DNA of 64,000 nucleotides from Frateuria aurantia DSM 6220 (GTDB lineage: Bacteria; Pseudomonadota; Gammaproteobacteria; Xanthomonadales; Rhodanobacteraceae). Shown here one piece after another: positions 1 through 10,647 of this stretch. The stretch lies in NCBI RefSeq assembly GCF_000242255.2, contig NC_017033.1, forward strand, positions 1,674,001 through 1,738,000, read 5' to 3'. Each line of letters begins with the position of its first letter. Position 1 is the first letter of the stretch. The notes under the pieces were generated by a model. The model saw only the letters and a list, made by a program, of their open reading frames with translations, was not told the DNA's origin and ran no database searches. The position numbers and the translations under genes were made by a program.

Positions 1-481
1 GGATGCCGGCAATGTCGAGGAGCTGATCGCGGGTCATGACGTGGTCATCGATGGGGCCGACAATTTCCCGGCCCGCTACCTGCTGACCGCGGCGACCCGG
101 CGACTGGGCATTCCGCTGGTCTATGGCGCGGTCGAGCGTTTCAGCGGTCAGGTCAGCGTGTTTGATCCGCGCCGTGAGGACGCACCCTGTTATCGCTGCC
201 TGTTCCCGGACCCGCCGCCGCCGGAGGCCGCGCCCAATTGCAGCGAGGCGGGTGTGCTGGGCGTGCTGCCCGGCATCGTCGGTCTGCTGCAGGCCACCGA
301 GGCGCTCAAACTGGTATTGGAGATCGGAGAGCCGCTGGTCGGCCGGCTGCTGCAGTTCGATGCCCTGGGCATGCAGTTCCGCAGCACGCGCCTGCCGCGC
401 GACCCGGACTGCCCGGGCTGCGGCATCGGCGCGCACTTCGAGGGCCATCGTGATCTTGCCGCGAGTTGCGCCAGCGCCTGA
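1..481 (+). CDS. moeB: MoeB/ThiF-family adenylyltransferase, 3' part
   Basis: The reading frame is open from base 2, so the gene starts outside the window and about 159 C-terminal residues are seen. E1-like enzymes of this family adenylate the C-terminal Gly-Gly of MoaD or ThiS for sulfur transfer in molybdopterin or thiamine synthesis. Visible marks are the DGADNFPARYLL segment of the ATP-binding core, a CYRC pair and a later CPGC pair that together form the family's zinc site, and NCSEAGVLGVLPGIVG followed by QATEALK, which matches the MoeB/HesA C-terminal half. MoeB rather than ThiF is chosen from general similarity; the two cannot be firmly separated without the N-terminus and its neighbours. 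The gene ends 117 bp before folD on the same strand. Confidence 0.8.
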   Translation, partial: DAGNVEELIAGHDVVIDGADNFPARYLLTAATRRLGIPLVYGAVERFSGQVSVFDPRREDAPCYRCLFPDPPPPEAAPNCSEAGVLGVLPGIVGLLQATEALKLVLEIGEPLVGRLLQFDALGMQFRSTRLPRDPDCPGCGIGAHFEGHRDLAASCASA

Positions 482-598
482 CCGCCGAACGCAAGGGCGG
501 GCGCGGCGGCGTCTCGATCCGATCGCTCAAGCATCGCCATTTGTGCCCGAGTCACCGGACAGAGGATAATCAGCCTTTGTTGATTATCTCCGGCTCCG

Positions 599-1456
599 AT
601 GACTGCACGCATTCTTGACGGCAAGCGTATTGCCAATGAACTCCTGGATCAGATCGCCGGCCGTGTCGCGGCCCGTCAAGAGCAAGGGCTGCGCACGCCG
701 GGTCTGGCCGTGATCCTGGTCGGAAGCGACCCGGCTTCGGCGGTCTATGTCCGCAACAAGCGGCGGGCCTGCGACCAGGTCGGCTTCAACTCCTTCGGCT
801 TTGACCTGCCGGCCGAAACCCCGCAGGACGAGTTGTTCGCACTGATCGACCGCCTCAATGCCGATCCGGACGTGCATGGCATTCTTGTTCAGTCGCCGCT
901 GCCGCCTCATATCGACGAGGATGCCCTGGTCGACCGGATCGACCCGAGCAAGGATGTTGACGGCTTCCAGGCCATCAATATCGGCCGGCTGGCGCTGCGC
1001 CGTTTCGGTTTGCGTCCCTGCACCCCGAAGGGTGTCATGACTTTGCTGGGCCATACCGACCAGCCGGTGCGCGGCAAGCATGCCGTCATTGTCGGGGTCT
1101 CCAATCATGTCGGCCGCCCGCTGGGTCTGGAACTGCTGATCGCCGGTGCGACCACGACTTCATGCCATCGCTTCACTCCTGACCTGGAAGCGCATGTCCG
1201 CCGCGCCGACATCGTAGTGGTCGCGGTCGGCAAGCCTGGTCTGGTCAAGGGCGAGTGGATCAAGCCCGGTGCCGTGGTGGTTGATGTCGGCATCAACCGG
1301 CTGGATGACGGCCGTCTGGTCGGCGACGTGGAATTCGAGACCGCTGCCGAGCGCGCTGGCTGGATCACGCCGGTGCCGGGCGGTGTCGGTCCGATGACCG
1401 TGGCCACCCTGATCGAAAACACCCTGGAAGCAGCCGAGATGGCTGACGCCGGCTGA
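599..1456 (+). CDS. folD: Bifunctional methylenetetrahydrofolate dehydrogenase/cyclohydrolase
   Basis: FolD interconverts 5,10-methylene-THF and 10-formyl-THF with NADP(+) in the cytosol, feeding purine and formyl-Met synthesis. The 285-aa product has the usual family length. Seen in order are the catalytic Tyr/Lys region ([14 protein letters not shown]), a QSPLPPHID loop, CTPKGVM, the dinucleotide-binding segment [12 protein letters not shown] and the C-terminal signature [18 protein letters not shown]. The ATG start gives the canonical N-terminus [15 protein letters not shown]. The gene lies between the moeB-like gene and guaB, fitting a run of nucleotide and one-carbon genes, but the gaps of about 110 bp on either side leave room for separate promoters. 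Confidence 0.97.
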   Translation: MTARILDGKRIANELLDQIAGRVAARQEQGLRTPGLAVILVGSDPASAVYVRNKRRACDQVGFNSFGFDLPAETPQDELFALIDRLNADPDVHGILVQSPLPPHIDEDALVDRIDPSKDVDGFQAINIGRLALRRFGLRPCTPKGVMTLLGHTDQPVRGKHAVIVGVSNHVGRPLGLELLIAGATTTSCHRFTPDLEAHVRRADIVVVAVGKPGLVKGEWIKPGAVVVDVGINRLDDGRLVGDVEFETAAERAGWITPVPGGVGPMTVATLIENTLEAAEMADAG

Positions 1457-3022
<1,566 letters not shown>

Positions 3023-3126
3023 GCCGGGCAGGGCGCATGACGGCAAGGCTCCGGCTTCCGGGCCGTGCCGTCCCACTTTTCTTCCAGTTGCCAGGCCCTT
3101 CGCCTGCACTTATTCGGCCGGACTCC

Positions 3127-4692
<1,566 letters not shown>

Positions 4693-4717
4693 TCGGCAAG
4701 ATCACAGGTTGCAGATG

Positions 4718-4741
4718 AAAAAGGCGCTTCGGCGCCTTTTT
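4718..4741 (+). terminator. Rho-independent terminator of guaBA
   Basis: A perfect 10-bp stem (arms 4718-4727 and 4732-4741) closes on a UUCG tetraloop and ends in a run of T, 25 bp after the guaA stop. This is a textbook intrinsic terminator. The A-tract on the left arm means it could also act on transcripts from the minus strand. Confidence 0.93.
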
Positions 4742-4825
4742 CTTTGGAGGAGAGAGGGGATGGGCAGCAATTTCTGTTAGGCAACCAGAAATTGTCGTGA
4801 GGTCTGGTGTGGCGTTGGCTTAGAC

Positions 4826-5236
4826 TCAGAAGTACAGCCAGCAACTTCCACACATCAGCGTCCAACTGCGGGGGAGGCTTACACTACGACCGTTGGTCAG
4901 GCGGTCGCTCGTGAAATCCATCGACCAGCCTTGGTCTGGCGCCAATGGGGCTACCAGGGGCTGTTGGACCCTGGCAGGCAGACGATGCTTGACCCTGCGA
5001 CGCAGGTTCAGGCCAAGCTGCTTGTACACCCGATACACCCGTTTGTGGTTCCATCGATGGCCTGCTCGCCGTGCGCGCATAAAGCATTTATGAAGGCCCC
5101 GCCGAGGACGACGCGACACACAATCGCGCAAAAAGGCCTCGATCACCGGATCATCAGCCGCCGGCCGGCCACGCTTCACGTAGTACCAACTGCTGCGCGG
5201 CAAGTCCACCACACGGCAGGCGCGGCCTGGATGCCT
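4826..5236 (-). pseudogene. IS3-family transposase OrfB fragment
   Basis: The minus-strand frame encodes ACRVVDLPRSSWYYVKRGRP, then RRGLHKCFMRARRAGHRWNHKRVYRVYKQLGL and a segment ending WSMDFTSDRLTNGR. These match the HTH_21 region and the first catalytic Asp (the D of MDF) of IS3-type OrfB proteins. The similarity breaks off right after NGR, so the second Asp and the Glu of the DDE triad are missing. No OrfA is found upstream, where a stop lies a few codons before the first matching residue. Both ends are therefore lost and the fragment cannot be active. It marks the left edge of the accessory block, directly after the guaA terminator. Confidence 0.8.
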
Positions 5237-5266
5237 TCACCAAGTGTATGGATAAACGATCAATGA

Positions 5267-5293
5267 CCGCCTAAATCAGGCGACAAGTACCTT
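5267..5293 (+). repeat. 27-bp direct repeat, left copy (hairpin-forming)
   Basis: This copy matches 8937-8963 in the same orientation at 25 of 27 positions, with weaker similarity for about 15 bp beyond. Each copy contains the inverted repeat CGCCT-5 nt-AGGCG. The two copies bracket the DUF3289/DUF943/tae4/tai4 genes. They could be ends of a related IS, recombination sites, or small regulatory hairpins. Confidence 0.7.
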
Positions 5294-5444
5294 GACATGC
5301 ACCGCCCGCAGATCCATGGCACGGTCGGCTGATTCAGCCGGCGTTTTAGTGGGGTACCGACCAGTGCCCACTTGTTATCCGGTGAATATCTGCAATCGAC
5401 GCTGACTCATCATGCGCGCCTTTGCAACGATCATTTTACTCAAG

Positions 5445-5530
5445 AAGGCCCTTGATCATAAATTACCAAGACAGGCCATGCAGGATTGGCGCAAACCGTG
5501 CCCAGGCCTGTTTGCCAGAAAAAACACTAG
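5445..5530 (+). pseudogene. Possible transposase C-terminal remnant
   Basis: The plus-strand frame reads LPRQAMQDWRKPCPGLFARK, which resembles the last residues of IS481-like integrase-fold transposases (a Trp-containing 'QAMxDW' segment followed by a 'PELF'-like segment). No upstream catalytic part is visible. The match is short and made from memory, so this is a weak call. The surrounding stretch 5298-5560 otherwise holds only a 15-bp palindrome (5326-5340) followed by a short T-rich run, and no gene. Confidence 0.25.
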
Positions 5531-5560
5531 GCGGACCTGGAAAGTTATTGATGGAGATGG

Positions 5561-6025
5561 TTATGAGTTACGAAGTCTCGTCACCGAGCCATCGTTTTCG
5601 ATGCGATAGTTTCTGTTTTCTATTTCCAGGATCAGGCCGCGATTTTTGCTGTGGTTTATAAATAAAAGCGCATCCTTTTTGATGCATCTGTTTTTCACCT
5701 TCATGTCATGGAAGCAGAGGCGGTCATGATCATCTTCCTCCATGTAGCCTTCGCCGAATGACCAGATGGTGATGTAATAGGTGCCATCTCGACTTGGGGT
5801 CGGGATTTTATATTCCTTCAAAATTGATCTGCAATTGTTTTTCCACCAGCGTATTTTCAGATTGTCTGTCAACGGGAGGTGATTGACGAGTATGCTGCTG
5901 AAATATTCATGTTGATGAGTGTCAATGACTTTTGTGGTGGGTAGTACGCTCCACAGCATTGTTGATGCCGCGATAATTGATGCCACTGAAGTGGCAGTCG
6001 AGAATATTTTACTCTCTTTCTTCAT
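5561..6025 (-). CDS. DUF943 family membrane-anchored protein, putative immunity protein
   Basis: The 154-aa product starts MKKESKIFS, has one N-terminal membrane segment (about residues 10-28) and then a soluble domain matching DUF943: VNHLPLTDNLKIRWWKNN, YYITIWSFGEGYMEEDDHDRL, then CFHDM and RCIKKD. DUF943 is known mainly from enterobacteria and has no established function. The start codon lies inside the 3' end of the upstream DUF3289 gene (17-bp overlap), which implies translational coupling. A single-TM protein coupled to a possible secreted toxin is the usual form of an immunity gene, but that role is inferred. Its AT-rich codon use differs from the core genes and suggests transfer. A second DUF943 copy lies at 9058-9480. 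Confidence 0.78.
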   Translation of the reverse strand: MKKESKIFSTATSVASIIAASTMLWSVLPTTKVIDTHQHEYFSSILVNHLPLTDNLKIRWWKNNCRSILKEYKIPTPSRDGTYYITIWSFGEGYMEEDDHDRLCFHDMKVKNRCIKKDALLFINHSKNRGLILEIENRNYRIENDGSVTRLRNS

Positions 6026-6857
6026 TGCGACGCCCGGAGATATCAATTGTGGCCTCCATGTTGGTCATGAATGGCTTGAATCCGAGTAGATTATATCGCT
6101 GAAGAAAGAACCACGTCTTGATGATGCTGAGGTTTCTTGTTTGGTATTTTAATATGTCTTGTTCGTCCAGCCCGAAGTGATCCTGGATCTTGTAGTGAAT
6201 TTTTGCGTTGTAAAAATTATCATGTACAAAAAGATTGCTTATGGTGATCTGGGTCGCCCATGTGTCATGTACTGTCAAGGCCATGCCATTGATTGCATCC
6301 AATAAAGAAGTGAATTTGGGGAGTGCTCCTTCGCTGATGTTGTCTCTGAAATCACTTATCTTTCCCATTGGGTATGTCGACTCTTTCCAGTTGATATTGG
6401 ATTTAAGTGTGGTATTTATGATTTTTATATTGCTTTTTGTTGATGTGGAGTTGATTATTTTATTTTTAAGAGCCATGTCGAGCAGTATGTGCCTGAATGG
6501 CGCCCCGTTTGCATGTTGCATATGGTTGATCATGTCGATGATCAAATGTCTGTATGGCCCATAAAATGAAAACAATCGCGATTCACTTCGGAACTCGTCG
6601 AAAAGTATCCTGGCACATTGCTCAAGCGTGATGTCGCTTTCACTCTTGTAGTAAGTGCCGAACTGGTATTGTGATGGAGTGAATGGCAGTCTTTTTTTCA
6701 GGCGATATGGATCAATCGTGGCTGAAACCTGCTCCAAGTGATATTGGTGCTGCAATTGATCGGCTGTCAGATCGCCGTAACGCATGTCTCTGGCGCCGTA
6801 GTCGTCCATCCGGTGCCGGGTCTGGAAGATGATGCAAGGGGTCTGCATGGCCGTCAT
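6009..6857 (-). CDS. DUF3289 family protein, putative T6SS-associated effector
   Basis: ATG 6857 gives a 282-aa protein beginning MTAMQTPCIIFQTRHRMDDY, followed by GARDMRYGDLT, the typical opening of DUF3289 (YPO3983-like) proteins. The frame stays open to 6944, so a longer N-terminus cannot be excluded. The body has alternating helices and Asn/Ile-rich stretches with low GC. A motif set ALTVHDTWATQI, then HYKIQDHFGLD, lies near the C-terminus. DUF3289 proteins are, to my knowledge, often encoded near type VI secretion parts and DUF943 genes, but their activity is not established. Here the gene overlaps a DUF943 gene and lies back to back with tae4, a known T6SS effector. An effector role is inference from this context. 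Confidence 0.75.
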   Translation of the reverse strand: MTAMQTPCIIFQTRHRMDDYGARDMRYGDLTADQLQHQYHLEQVSATIDPYRLKKRLPFTPSQYQFGTYYKSESDITLEQCARILFDEFRSESRLFSFYGPYRHLIIDMINHMQHANGAPFRHILLDMALKNKIINSTSTKSNIKIINTTLKSNINWKESTYPMGKISDFRDNISEGALPKFTSLLDAINGMALTVHDTWATQITISNLFVHDNFYNAKIHYKIQDHFGLDEQDILKYQTRNLSIIKTWFFLQRYNLLGFKPFMTNMEATIDISGRRNEERE

Positions 6858-7255
6858 GGTCGTTCCGGCTTGATTGGGAGTGTTTATCCGACTTTTGGAC
6901 CCGGACTGGCAATGTCGGCGAAATGGAAAATCACCATGAAACATCCGTTGCCGGAGGAGATGGCCAGACGTCTACGTATGGGGCACGATCACGCGATGTA
7001 TTTTCGGCTTGTGAGGGGCCTCTGACGGTGAAGAATATCGCAAGGCCGTGTAGTTGCCAGTCATTGTGACGTTGCCGACGTGAAATAGGAGAGGGCACGA
7101 CCCAAATGTCATGTGATAAAACGGGCAAGACGATGACGTGCTGCTGAAAAGTTTCGCGCATGCCCGTGTGATGACGTGGCGTCCAATGCTCACATCCATA
7201 CGACGACGGCCGTGGTATGAATGATCTTCGAAGCTGGGTCAGTCATGGATGACAT
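6858..7255. other. Intergenic region between divergent effector genes
   Basis: About 400 bp separate the divergently read DUF3289 and tae4 genes. A few short open frames cross it on both strands but none shows recognisable protein features. It presumably holds both promoters; I could not assign -35/-10 elements with confidence. Tae4 has no strong Shine-Dalgarno at its ATG. Confidence 0.5.
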
Positions 7256-7768
7256 ATGGATCGGCCAAGATTTTCAGACGCATGGGAGGCCGCGGGACGA
7301 ATCTACAGTCCCGCACAATCCGCCGAACGAGTCGCCGTACTGATCGGGGGAGAGGTGGCCAGGCGGATTCGAGATCCTATCCCGGAACATCGTTGGGTGA
7401 ATACTTGCGCGATACGGATGAGTTATATCCTTGCTCAGGCTGGGATGCCTATTCCTCATCTTTCTGGGAAAACAATACCCGGGCGTGGGCACCACCAGTA
7501 TTTCTACCGGGTGAAGGCCCTGCGGTCATTTCTTCAGCAGCGATGGGGGCATGCGGACGTGCAGCTCAACCAGCCTCGCAACGGTCTTGGGCTGTCAGGC
7601 AAGCAAGGGGTCATTATATTTGGGGTATCGGGTTGGGGTGATGCCAGTGGCCATGCCAGCTTGTTCAATGGTTCAAGCTGCTACGACAAATGCTATTTCA
7701 ACTCGCCGGGTGCAAAGTATCAAACCAGAGATGCAGTTCTGTGGGTGTTGCCATGGGCAGGGCAGTGA
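7256..7768 (+). CDS. tae4: Type VI secretion amidase effector Tae4
   Basis: The 170-aa product matches the Tae4 family, NlpC/P60-like DL-endopeptidases that cleave the D-Glu-mDAP bond in peptidoglycan peptides of rival cells after T6SS delivery to the periplasm. The start MDRPRFSDAWEAA is typical. The catalytic triad is visible: Cys51 in VNTCAIRMSYIL, His133 in WGDASGHASLFNG and Asp144 in SCYDKCYF, the last flanked by two cysteines that could form a disulfide. There is no signal peptide, as expected for a T6SS cargo. The gene overlaps the downstream tai4 start by 16 bp, coupling toxin and immunity translation. No vgrG, hcp or T6SS core gene is present, so it must be loaded by a system encoded elsewhere, or be unused. 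Confidence 0.93.
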   Translation: MDRPRFSDAWEAAGRIYSPAQSAERVAVLIGGEVARRIRDPIPEHRWVNTCAIRMSYILAQAGMPIPHLSGKTIPGRGHHQYFYRVKALRSFLQQRWGHADVQLNQPRNGLGLSGKQGVIIFGVSGWGDASGHASLFNGSSCYDKCYFNSPGAKYQTRDAVLWVLPWAGQ

Positions 7769-8205
7769 CGCGGCTGCTTGTGGTCTGCTGTTTAACGGCA
7801 GCTGCTCCAACGATGGCTCTAGCCACGCATACGGATACTCAACCTTCTCAACCTCAAGGAGGTAGCCGAAGCCACCTCGAAAACTATAAAGACATGCTGC
7901 TGGCCATTTGCATCACGGATGCCTATCCCGATGACGCCGAAATCGCCAAGGATGCAGGTAGCAGCGTGAGTGCCCTTGATGGCTGGACCGTATACGATCT
8001 GGATCATGCCTCGGCGGCCTTCAGATCCTTGGTGAGAGGCTATCTACGGCGTGATTACAGCGTATGGCTGAAGGCGCACGGTCTGCCGTCCGGCCGCTAT
8101 GGTGTTTTGAAGTGCCTGGATATGTATCACAGCCAAGCTCTGGAGTTGCAGGCAAGGCGCATGGTGATAGAGCCCCAGGTTCGCGAAGCCAGCTTGTCGC
8201 CTTGA
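7753..8205 (+). CDS. tai4: Tai4-type amidase immunity protein (first copy)
   Basis: An upstream in-frame start exists (7690), but ATG 7753 gives a clean Sec signal peptide (MGRAVTRLLVVCCLTAAAP, then TMALA with likely cleavage after it) and a 150-aa precursor. The mature part carries YKDMLLAICITDAYPDD, AKDAGSSVSALDGWTVYD and VLKCLDMYHS, the helical Tai4 fold that plugs the Tae4 active site in the periplasm. Two conserved cysteines (AIC, LKC) are present. It overlaps tae4 and is followed after 79 bp by a second, diverged Tai4-like gene. Confidence 0.9.
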   Translation: MGRAVTRLLVVCCLTAAAPTMALATHTDTQPSQPQGGSRSHLENYKDMLLAICITDAYPDDAEIAKDAGSSVSALDGWTVYDLDHASAAFRSLVRGYLRRDYSVWLKAHGLPSGRYGVLKCLDMYHSQALELQARRMVIEPQVREASLSP

Positions 8206-8284
8206 GGGGACGGTCTGACCCGCCATGGCGTGATGAGGCAGAGCTTCAGTATGTGCAAAGCTGCAAAACTGACGGGAAAAGACC

Positions 8285-8719
8285 ATGAGTCATGAACGTT
8301 CGGTGCCATTGTTTGTGCTGTTTGCCGCAGCAGCCTGCGTTTGGGCATCTGGGCTGTTCGCCGCAGATTCCCGTCATTTGTCTCGCATGCAGTATGAGCT
8401 CTCTGGGCATGCAAGCCGATTCAGGGATAGTGTCCTGGTCAGTTGTCTAAGTCAGGCTTATCGCTCGGACCCAAGTACGACCAAGGATATGGACAACAGT
8501 TTGGCTGCCTTGCGCAAGAGGGAGTCGTATCCAGGAATGAGGGGGCCATCTGATATCAAGCCGTTGGTGGACAGTTACTTGGCACGTGACTATCACCTGC
8601 CACTGGCAGAAGCAGAGATCAAAGGAATCAGGTTCGATTTACTGAAGTGTCTGGATCTCTACCACGATCAGGAGCACAGAGGCGACGGGGCAAAGTACCT
8701 TGGTCTCCCGCCTGCTTGA
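8285..8719 (+). CDS. Tai4-like immunity protein (second, diverged copy)
   Basis: The 144-aa product has a hydrophobic signal peptide (VPLFVLFAAAACVWA) and then Tai4 features: SVLVSCLSQAYRSD, KPLVDSYLARDYH, EAEIKGIRFDLLKCLDLYHD. The C-terminal half is closer to the family consensus as I recall it than that of the first copy, while the central loop (RKRESYPGMRG) differs from the GSSVSALDGWTVYD of copy one. A purine-rich stretch (GGGAAAAG) precedes the ATG. Either it protects against a different Tae4 from competitors (an orphan immunity gene) or it is a duplicate of the neighbouring gene. Low identity between copies favours separate acquisition. Confidence 0.87.
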   Translation: MSHERSVPLFVLFAAAACVWASGLFAADSRHLSRMQYELSGHASRFRDSVLVSCLSQAYRSDPSTTKDMDNSLAALRKRESYPGMRGPSDIKPLVDSYLARDYHLPLAEAEIKGIRFDLLKCLDLYHDQEHRGDGAKYLGLPPA

Positions 8720-9057
8720 TGGGCATGGCAAGCGGATATGGGGCTTCCGGTGTGAAATACGACACGACATATCAGAGCTGAGACCTGTGCACGCTGACAT
8801 TGATCTGGCATGGGTGAATCCGACACGCGGCCGGCTCCATCCGAGGTCGCGTGGCGTGTATCGCGACGGCTTTTGGCCAGACCAAGCACCTGGATCATTC
8901 ATTGTCTGAGGGTTCCTCTCGGCTGAGCATAGATGGCCGCCTAAACCAGGCGACAAGTATCTTTTCATTCATCGCGTGTTTCCTGGGCATGGGAGCATAC
9001 GAGCTGGAGGGTGTTGCACTTGGGGCTTGAGCAAACCGGGTGCCGGGTGCCGGTAGT
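8720..9057. other. Intergenic stretch with repeat copy and a transposase-end-like remnant
   Basis: No gene is recognised between the second tai4 and the truncated DUF943 gene. The stretch holds the right copy of the 27-bp repeat (8937-8963). It also has a short frame ending at 9030 (AYELEGVALGA, then stop) that resembles the end of the IS30 transposase at 11333 (SSGVALDS, then stop). That suggests, weakly, that an IS30 relative once ended here. Confidence 0.45.
8937..8963 (+). repeat. 27-bp direct repeat, right copy (hairpin-forming)
   Basis: Partner of 5267-5293 (25 of 27 identical, same orientation), again with CGCCT-5 nt-AGGCG. It lies 217 bp after the second tai4 gene, so the pair encloses about 3.6 kb holding DUF943, DUF3289, tae4 and both tai4 genes. 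Confidence 0.7.
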
Positions 9058-9480
9058 TCAAAGGGGTTCGAATTTGAATTTTCGAAGTCGACCATTTTTA
9101 TCGTACAAGTAATAGCCGTCATGAACGGTAAGTTCGGTGCCTTGGTTTTGGCTCCATTGCACGGAGAAGACGCGATCCTTGTCGATGCAGTGCGCCTTGG
9201 TCTTTATGTCATCAAAACACAGGCGGTCGTAGCCATCATCTTCCTTGTAACCATCATGGAACAGCCAGAAGTTGACTACGTACCATCCATCGGGCTCAGG
9301 TCGGGGAATGTCGTAAAGTTCCTTGAGATCAGTCTTGTTTTTTAGCCACCAGTTGATCTTTCCTTGGTCGGAATAGGGGAGATGGTTGACCAAAACATCA
9401 CTGAAGCCAGCGCCTCGCTGGTGTATGGCGATGATTGACACTGGCCTCCATTGCAGCCAGGTCAGGTAGATCAGTGCGGT
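9058..9480 (-). pseudogene. DUF943 family protein, 5' end removed by IS3 element
   Basis: This is a second DUF943 gene: VNHLPYSDQGKINWWLKN, WYVVNFWLFHDGYKEDDGYD, RLCFDD and HCIDKD align with the copy at 5561-6025. A GTG at 9441 could restart translation. However, the in-frame codons upstream (TALIYLTWLQWRPVSII) form the membrane anchor typical of the family and run without a break into base 9480, where the IS3 inverted repeat begins. The first residues and the native start are therefore missing. It lacks a neighbouring DUF3289 gene, so whatever preceded it was lost when the IS arrived. It may be a stranded immunity gene. Confidence 0.75.
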
Positions 9481-9508
9481 TGTAATGACCCACCGGTTTC
9501 TGCGCAGG

Positions 9509-10333
9509 TCATGCGGTTAATGTAGCGGCGTAGGCCTCATCCGGGGTCATCATCTTCAGTGCCTGATGCGGGCGTTGTTGGTTGTAAAAGGCGATCCAGT
9601 CGGCGATCACTCGCAGGGCATGGACCTGGCTCTCAAAGCGATGCCGATGCACGCATTGCTCCTTCAGCGTGCGGATCACTCTTTCGACCATCCCGTTCTG
9701 CTGAGGGCAGTGCGGGGTGATGAACTCCTGCTTCAAGCCGTAACTGCGCACCAGTCGCGTGTAGTCACGGCTGGTGAAGACCAAACCGTTATCGGAGCGC
9801 AGCAAGAACGGCTCCCGCACTCGTCCCAGCGTGCCGTAGCGCGTGATGAGCGCCTGCTCCAGGGCCGCCGAGGCTGTGCTGGCCTTTCCGGTCCGTGACA
9901 GGTGCCAACCCAGCAGCTGACGGGTACTGCAGTCGATCACCAGCGCCAAGCTGAGCCAGCCGTCCTTGCCACCCCAGACGCGACACAGGTCGGTCGCCCA
10001 GCGTTGATCCGGCTTCTCGGCACGCGATACCTTGGCCTCGATGCGCGGGCGTTGGCCGAGCGCTCGCTTGCGCACCTGCCAGCCTTTTAGCTGGAAGATC
10101 CGCTGCACCGTATTCTTGTTCATGCCAAGCAACGCGGCGACCGTGCGATAACCGAATGACGGCTCGGCCTCGATCATCGCCTTGATCGGCTCGGCCAGCT
10201 CCGGCTTCACCTTGGCCGCTGACCTGGTCGGCTTGTAATACGTCGTGCGACGGGCCACGCCGAACCATTGGCACAGCTTGGTCATCGGGACAGTGATACC
10301 CTCGGCTTTCAAATCCTGCTGGACCGAGTGCAT
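9509..10333 (-). CDS. IS3-family transposase OrfB
   Basis: The 274-aa integrase-type transposase starts at an ATG that shares one base with the orfA stop (TGATG), so it is translated by reinitiation or frameshifting with orfA. The HTH_21 region (AMIEAEPSFGYRTVAALLG) comes first, then the rve core with all three catalytic residues: Asp in QRWATDLCRVW, Asp in LLRSDNGLVF and Glu in QQNGMVERVIRTLKEQ. The C-terminus ends with the usual FYNQQRPHQAL motif. It appears intact and potentially active. Confidence 0.93.
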   Translation of the reverse strand: MHSVQQDLKAEGITVPMTKLCQWFGVARRTTYYKPTRSAAKVKPELAEPIKAMIEAEPSFGYRTVAALLGMNKNTVQRIFQLKGWQVRKRALGQRPRIEAKVSRAEKPDQRWATDLCRVWGGKDGWLSLALVIDCSTRQLLGWHLSRTGKASTASAALEQALITRYGTLGRVREPFLLRSDNGLVFTSRDYTRLVRSYGLKQEFITPHCPQQNGMVERVIRTLKEQCVHRHRFESQVHALRVIADWIAFYNQQRPHQALKMMTPDEAYAATLTA

Positions 10334-10647
10334 CAGCTCTCGTCCTTTCCCAGCAGGGATGCCAGCTTTTTTCGGGCGCGGATCTCCAGCATGGCCTCGC
10401 CGTAGGCTTCCTGCAAATCCTTCAACTGCCGCTCGTACTGCTCGCGTACATCCTCTGGCTTGGCCCGCAGCGCGTTCTCCATGCCGCGCTTGCCGTCCTC
10501 CACCCAGCTTTCAATCTCCGCCAGGGTCAGGTCGAACTGCCGGCTGGCCGCGGCCACCGTCGTCTTGCCCTGGATGATCTCAAGGACCAATGCCGACTTG
10601 CGCCGGGCGGTCCAGCGCTTGATCTCTTCGTCCATCATTTCGCTCAT
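10333..10647 (-). CDS. IS3-family transposase OrfA (helix-turn-helix)
   Basis: ATG 10647 is preceded by AAGGAG at good spacing, so it is preferred to the longer frame from 10674. The 104-aa product has the small HTH of OrfA proteins (RRKSALVLEIIQGKTTVAAA, DLTLAEIESWVEDGKRGMEN) and a C-terminal coiled-coil-like segment (QYERQLKDLQEAYGEAMLE) expected to pair with OrfB. It binds the IS ends as part of the OrfAB transposase. Confidence 0.9.
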   Translation of the reverse strand: MSEMMDEEIKRWTARRKSALVLEIIQGKTTVAAASRQFDLTLAEIESWVEDGKRGMENALRAKPEDVREQYERQLKDLQEAYGEAMLEIRARKKLASLLGKDES

